Below are positions 34,331 to 36,419 of a stretch of DNA of 36,419 nucleotides, one piece after another. A program made the position numbers and the translations under genes. The DNA comes from Mesenet sp031546805 (lineage in GTDB: Bacteria; Pseudomonadota; Alphaproteobacteria; Rickettsiales; Anaplasmataceae): positions 1 to 36,419 of the forward strand of contig JAVBJW010000070.1 of the NCBI GenBank assembly GCA_031546805.1. The letters run 5' to 3'. Position 1 is the first letter of the stretch; each line of letters starts with the position of its first letter. The notes beneath the pieces are model-generated. The model had not been told where the DNA came from and made no database searches. It worked only from the letters and a program-made list of their open reading frames with translations.

Positions 34331-34618
34331 CTACATACCCACTATATCTAAATTTTGTCCACTATTTAACGAGAAATAGATTTTTTTCTTCTGTTTTCTA
34401 CTACCAACTATACCTTTAAACCTTTTTACCTTGCGTGGTATTTTTACTACATTAATAGACAAAACATCAACACCAAAAATAAGTTTTATTGCTTTTTTAA
34501 GTTGCACTTTATTAGCTTTAACATCTACATATAAAGCATATTTATTAAATTTCTCACTTAAAAAAGACACTTTTTCAGTAAGGATAGGAGATTTTATGAG
34601 ACCATAATAATTTATCAT
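34331..34618 (-). CDS. rplW: 50S ribosomal protein L23
   Basis: L23 lies at the tunnel exit and docks trigger factor and SRP. The 95 residues show LIKSPILTEKVSFLSEKFNKYALYV (7-31), the KVQLKKAIKLIFGVDVLSINV helix-strand and a basic end. The start overlaps the rplD stop by four bases (ATGA). Confidence 0.97.
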   Translation of the reverse strand: MINYYGLIKSPILTEKVSFLSEKFNKYALYVDVKANKVQLKKAIKLIFGVDVLSINVVKIPRKVKRFKGIVGSRKQKKKIYFSLNSGQNLDIVGM

Positions 34619-35229
34619 AACAACCTACTTTCTAAATAACTTAAAACATCAAAAGTTAAAATAATATACTCATGATGTAGTAAGTCAAAAACATTTATTC
34701 CAACAGGTTTAATTAAGTCAACATTAGACAAGTTTCTACAAGCAAGATAAATATTTTCTTCATAATTAGCTACTATTAAAAGAGATGGAAATTTAAAATT
34801 ATTAATACATTTTGCTAATTGAGATGTTTTGTTAAAATCAAGATTAACATTATCTACAATAATCAACTTACCTTCAGAATATTTTAAAGATAATGCGACT
34901 TTTAATCCTAATTTACGAACTTTTTTATTTAAAGAATAAGCATGACTTCTAACTACAGGTCCAAATATAACAGCACCCCCTCTAAACTGAGGAGAGCGTA
35001 AACTCCCCTGCCTTGCTCTACCAGTACGTTTTTGTTTATAAGGCTTTGCAGTAGTACCAGATATATCGCTTATGCCCTTAGTTTTATGCGTACCACTTCT
35101 TCTTTTAGATAACTGCCATTTAACCACATCATGTAGTATATCTAATCTTTTTTCAACAGAGAATATTAAAGGATTAAGATTTACTACACCAATACTCTCG
35201 TTATACAAATTAACTAACTTACAATCCAT
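34615..35229 (-). CDS. rplD: 50S ribosomal protein L4
   Basis: The 204 residues include the tunnel-reaching loop TTAKPYKQKRTGRARQGSLRSPQFRGGAVIFGP (about 59-91), the clearest L4 mark, then SLNKKVRKLGLKVALSLK. In E. coli L4 also represses the S10 operon through its leader; the leader here lies outside the window if it exists. ATG at 35229. Confidence 0.97.
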   Translation of the reverse strand: MDCKLVNLYNESIGVVNLNPLIFSVEKRLDILHDVVKWQLSKRRSGTHKTKGISDISGTTAKPYKQKRTGRARQGSLRSPQFRGGAVIFGPVVRSHAYSLNKKVRKLGLKVALSLKYSEGKLIIVDNVNLDFNKTSQLAKCINNFKFPSLLIVANYEENIYLACRNLSNVDLIKPVGINVFDLLHHEYIILTFDVLSYLESRLL

Positions 35230-35249
35230 ATTATACCATCACTACAACA

Positions 35250-35936
35250 CTAAGAACTTAATGCTTTTACAAAAAAATCTCTATGTAAAGCTTTTTTATT
35301 TGCATCCCTAACAAAAACATAAGAACCACAATAGCCAGGAACATTATTGCCTTTTACAGCAATAATAGAAGCCTCTACATCAACAAGAACAATTTTCATA
35401 TTTTGCACAGTCACTCTTTTTGCACCTAAATGCCCAGCCATTTTTTTTCCCTTAAAAGTTTTACCAGGATCCTGACACTGTCCTGTTGATCCTTGTGAAC
35501 GATGAGCTATAGAAACACCGTGAGAAGCTCTAAGCCCTTTGAAATTATGCCTCTTAATTACACCAGCAAAACCTTTACCTATGGAATAACCAGTAATATC
35601 AACATATTGATCAACAATAAAATGATTAATGTCAAATTTCAATCCAGCTTCCAATCCAGACAAATCATTCAATTTACTTTCAAATAACTTGAATTTATTA
35701 GTTATATTATTTTTACGCAAAAATTGTAACTGAGGATAAGAAATATTCTTAAAATCGCCCATGCCAAGAACAGCAGCAGAATACCCGCACTTACTATCAG
35801 ACTTTAAATCAACAACAAAAGTATCTTCAAGATACAATAAGGTAACAGGTACCCGTTTATTAGAGAAATATAGTGCTGTATGACCAATATTCTTCATTAA
35901 TAAACCAACTCTTTTTAATACACCAACTCTTTTCAT
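35250..35936 (-). CDS. rplC: 50S ribosomal protein L3, diverged N terminus
   Basis: L3 is an early assembly protein whose central loop approaches the peptidyl transferase centre. The 228 residues show DITGYSIGKGFAGVIKRHNFKGLRASHGVSIAHRSQGSTGQCQDPGKTFKGKKMAGHLG (in pieces about 113-170), which is clear L3. The first 60 residues are much changed from the usual GLIGKKVGMTRIF start (here VGLLMKNIGHTALYF). ATG at 35936, three bases after rpsJ. Confidence 0.96.
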   Translation of the reverse strand: MKRVGVLKRVGLLMKNIGHTALYFSNKRVPVTLLYLEDTFVVDLKSDSKCGYSAAVLGMGDFKNISYPQLQFLRKNNITNKFKLFESKLNDLSGLEAGLKFDINHFIVDQYVDITGYSIGKGFAGVIKRHNFKGLRASHGVSIAHRSQGSTGQCQDPGKTFKGKKMAGHLGAKRVTVQNMKIVLVDVEASIIAVKGNNVPGYCGSYVFVRDANKKALHRDFFVKALSS

Positions 35937-35939
35937 AAT

Positions 35940-36269
35940 TCATCCCCATTTAATCTTCAAACTTATCTCTACACCAATTGATAAAGATAAATCATCTAAC
36001 GTCCGCAAGGTATCAGAACTAGCATTATATAAAACAATTAGACGTTTATGAATAGCCATTTTAAATTGCTCGCGCGACTTCTTATCAATATGAGGGCTGC
36101 GGTTAAAAGTAAAATCTGTTTCTCCTGTTGGCAAATAAACTGGACCCTTTAAGTCAATTCCAGCTTGTTTTAAACTTGAGATAATTTTTCTTATAGCATT
36201 CTCTAAACAATCCTTATCAAAAGCTCTAAAGCTAATATACATTAAATATTTCTTTTCCCTATTTACCAT
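35940..36269 (-). CDS. rpsJ: 30S ribosomal protein S10
   Basis: The 109 residues match S10 of the 30S head: YISFRAFDKDCLENAIRKI (about 11-29), then GPVYLPTGETDFTFNRSPHIDKKSREQF and HKRLIVLY. The central loop differs somewhat from the common PLPTRxxxxTVLxSPH pattern but the key SPH is kept. I chose ATG at 36269 over TTG at 36281. It follows tuf by 15 bases, so the str and S10 clusters are joined. Confidence 0.96.
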   Translation of the reverse strand: MVNREKKYLMYISFRAFDKDCLENAIRKIISSLKQAGIDLKGPVYLPTGETDFTFNRSPHIDKKSREQFKMAIHKRLIVLYNASSDTLRTLDDLSLSIGVEISLKIKWG

Positions 36270-36284
36270 CTTAACCACCAAACA

Positions 36285-36419
36285 CTACACTAAAATCTCT
36301 GAGACGACGCCAGAACCTACAGTTTTGCCACCTTCTCTTATTGAAAATTTTAAACCTTGATCCATTGCTATTCCATACTTATTCTGCAACTCTACTTCTA
36401 TACTTACCTTGTCTCCAGG
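36285..36419 (-). CDS. tuf: Elongation factor Tu, C-terminal 44 codons (cut by window edge)
   Basis: The visible frame encodes GIAMDQGLKFSIREGGKTVGSGVVSEI, matching the third domain end of EF-Tu (usual form: AIREGGRTVGAGVV). EF-Tu brings aminoacyl-tRNA to the ribosome with GTP. The stop is TAG at 36287-36285. The rest lies beyond 36419. Confidence 0.97.
   Translation of the reverse strand, partial: PGDKVSIEVELQNKYGIAMDQGLKFSIREGGKTVGSGVVSEILV

Overview
The window is AT-rich and looks like a chromosomal segment of an obligate intracellular alphaproteobacterium of the family Anaplasmataceae, most probably Wolbachia. The reasons are the tuf-S10-spc-alpha ribosomal run with adk between secY and rpsM, an atpHA pair detached from the other ATP synthase genes, decayed IS5-type transposases, and several effector-like proteins of no known family. 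The genus is inferred from gene content and protein style; no search was run.

Layout. Positions 1-1000 hold the decayed 3' end of an IS5-type transposase, inserted into and ending a broken minus-strand gene. Positions 1.1-8.6 kb are mixed: a small membrane protein, a J-domain protein with 14-residue repeats, hemC, a glutamine-synthetase-like protein that has lost most catalytic residues, a 518-residue membrane protein, rmuC and a Gly/His-rich acidic protein. Positions 8.7-9.75 kb are two head-on IS5-type remnants. Positions 9.75-17.5 kb carry comEC, the initiator tRNA, an NDUFAF3-like gene with a zinc-type ABC permease, a structured intergenic element, an MFS transporter, a DAACS-family symporter, an MDR oxidoreductase and a UPF0434 protein.

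From 36.4 kb down to 17.6 kb there is one long block on the minus strand: tuf (partial), rpsJ, rplC, rplD, rplW, rplB, rpsS, rplV, rpsC, rplP, rpmC, rpsQ, rplN, rplX, rplE, rpsN, rpsH, rplF, rplR, rpsE, rplO, secY, adk, rpsM, rpsK, rpoA, rplQ, a UPF0102 gene, atpH, atpA, greA, ribB, gap, tatC. Gaps are mostly under 60 bases and many genes overlap by 1-4 bases. It supplies ribosome, RNA polymerase, Sec and Tat export, ATP synthase and a few metabolic enzymes. rpmD and rpmJ are missing from their usual places.

The most interesting points are the intact but apparently dead glutamine-synthetase homologue, the IS-derived tail on the first gene, the paired IS remnants ending at the comEC stop codon, substitutions at substrate and sodium positions in the DAACS transporter, a 75-base structured element, and an initiator tRNA with an altered anticodon stem. 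I see no convincing large new system such as a defence or secretion island.
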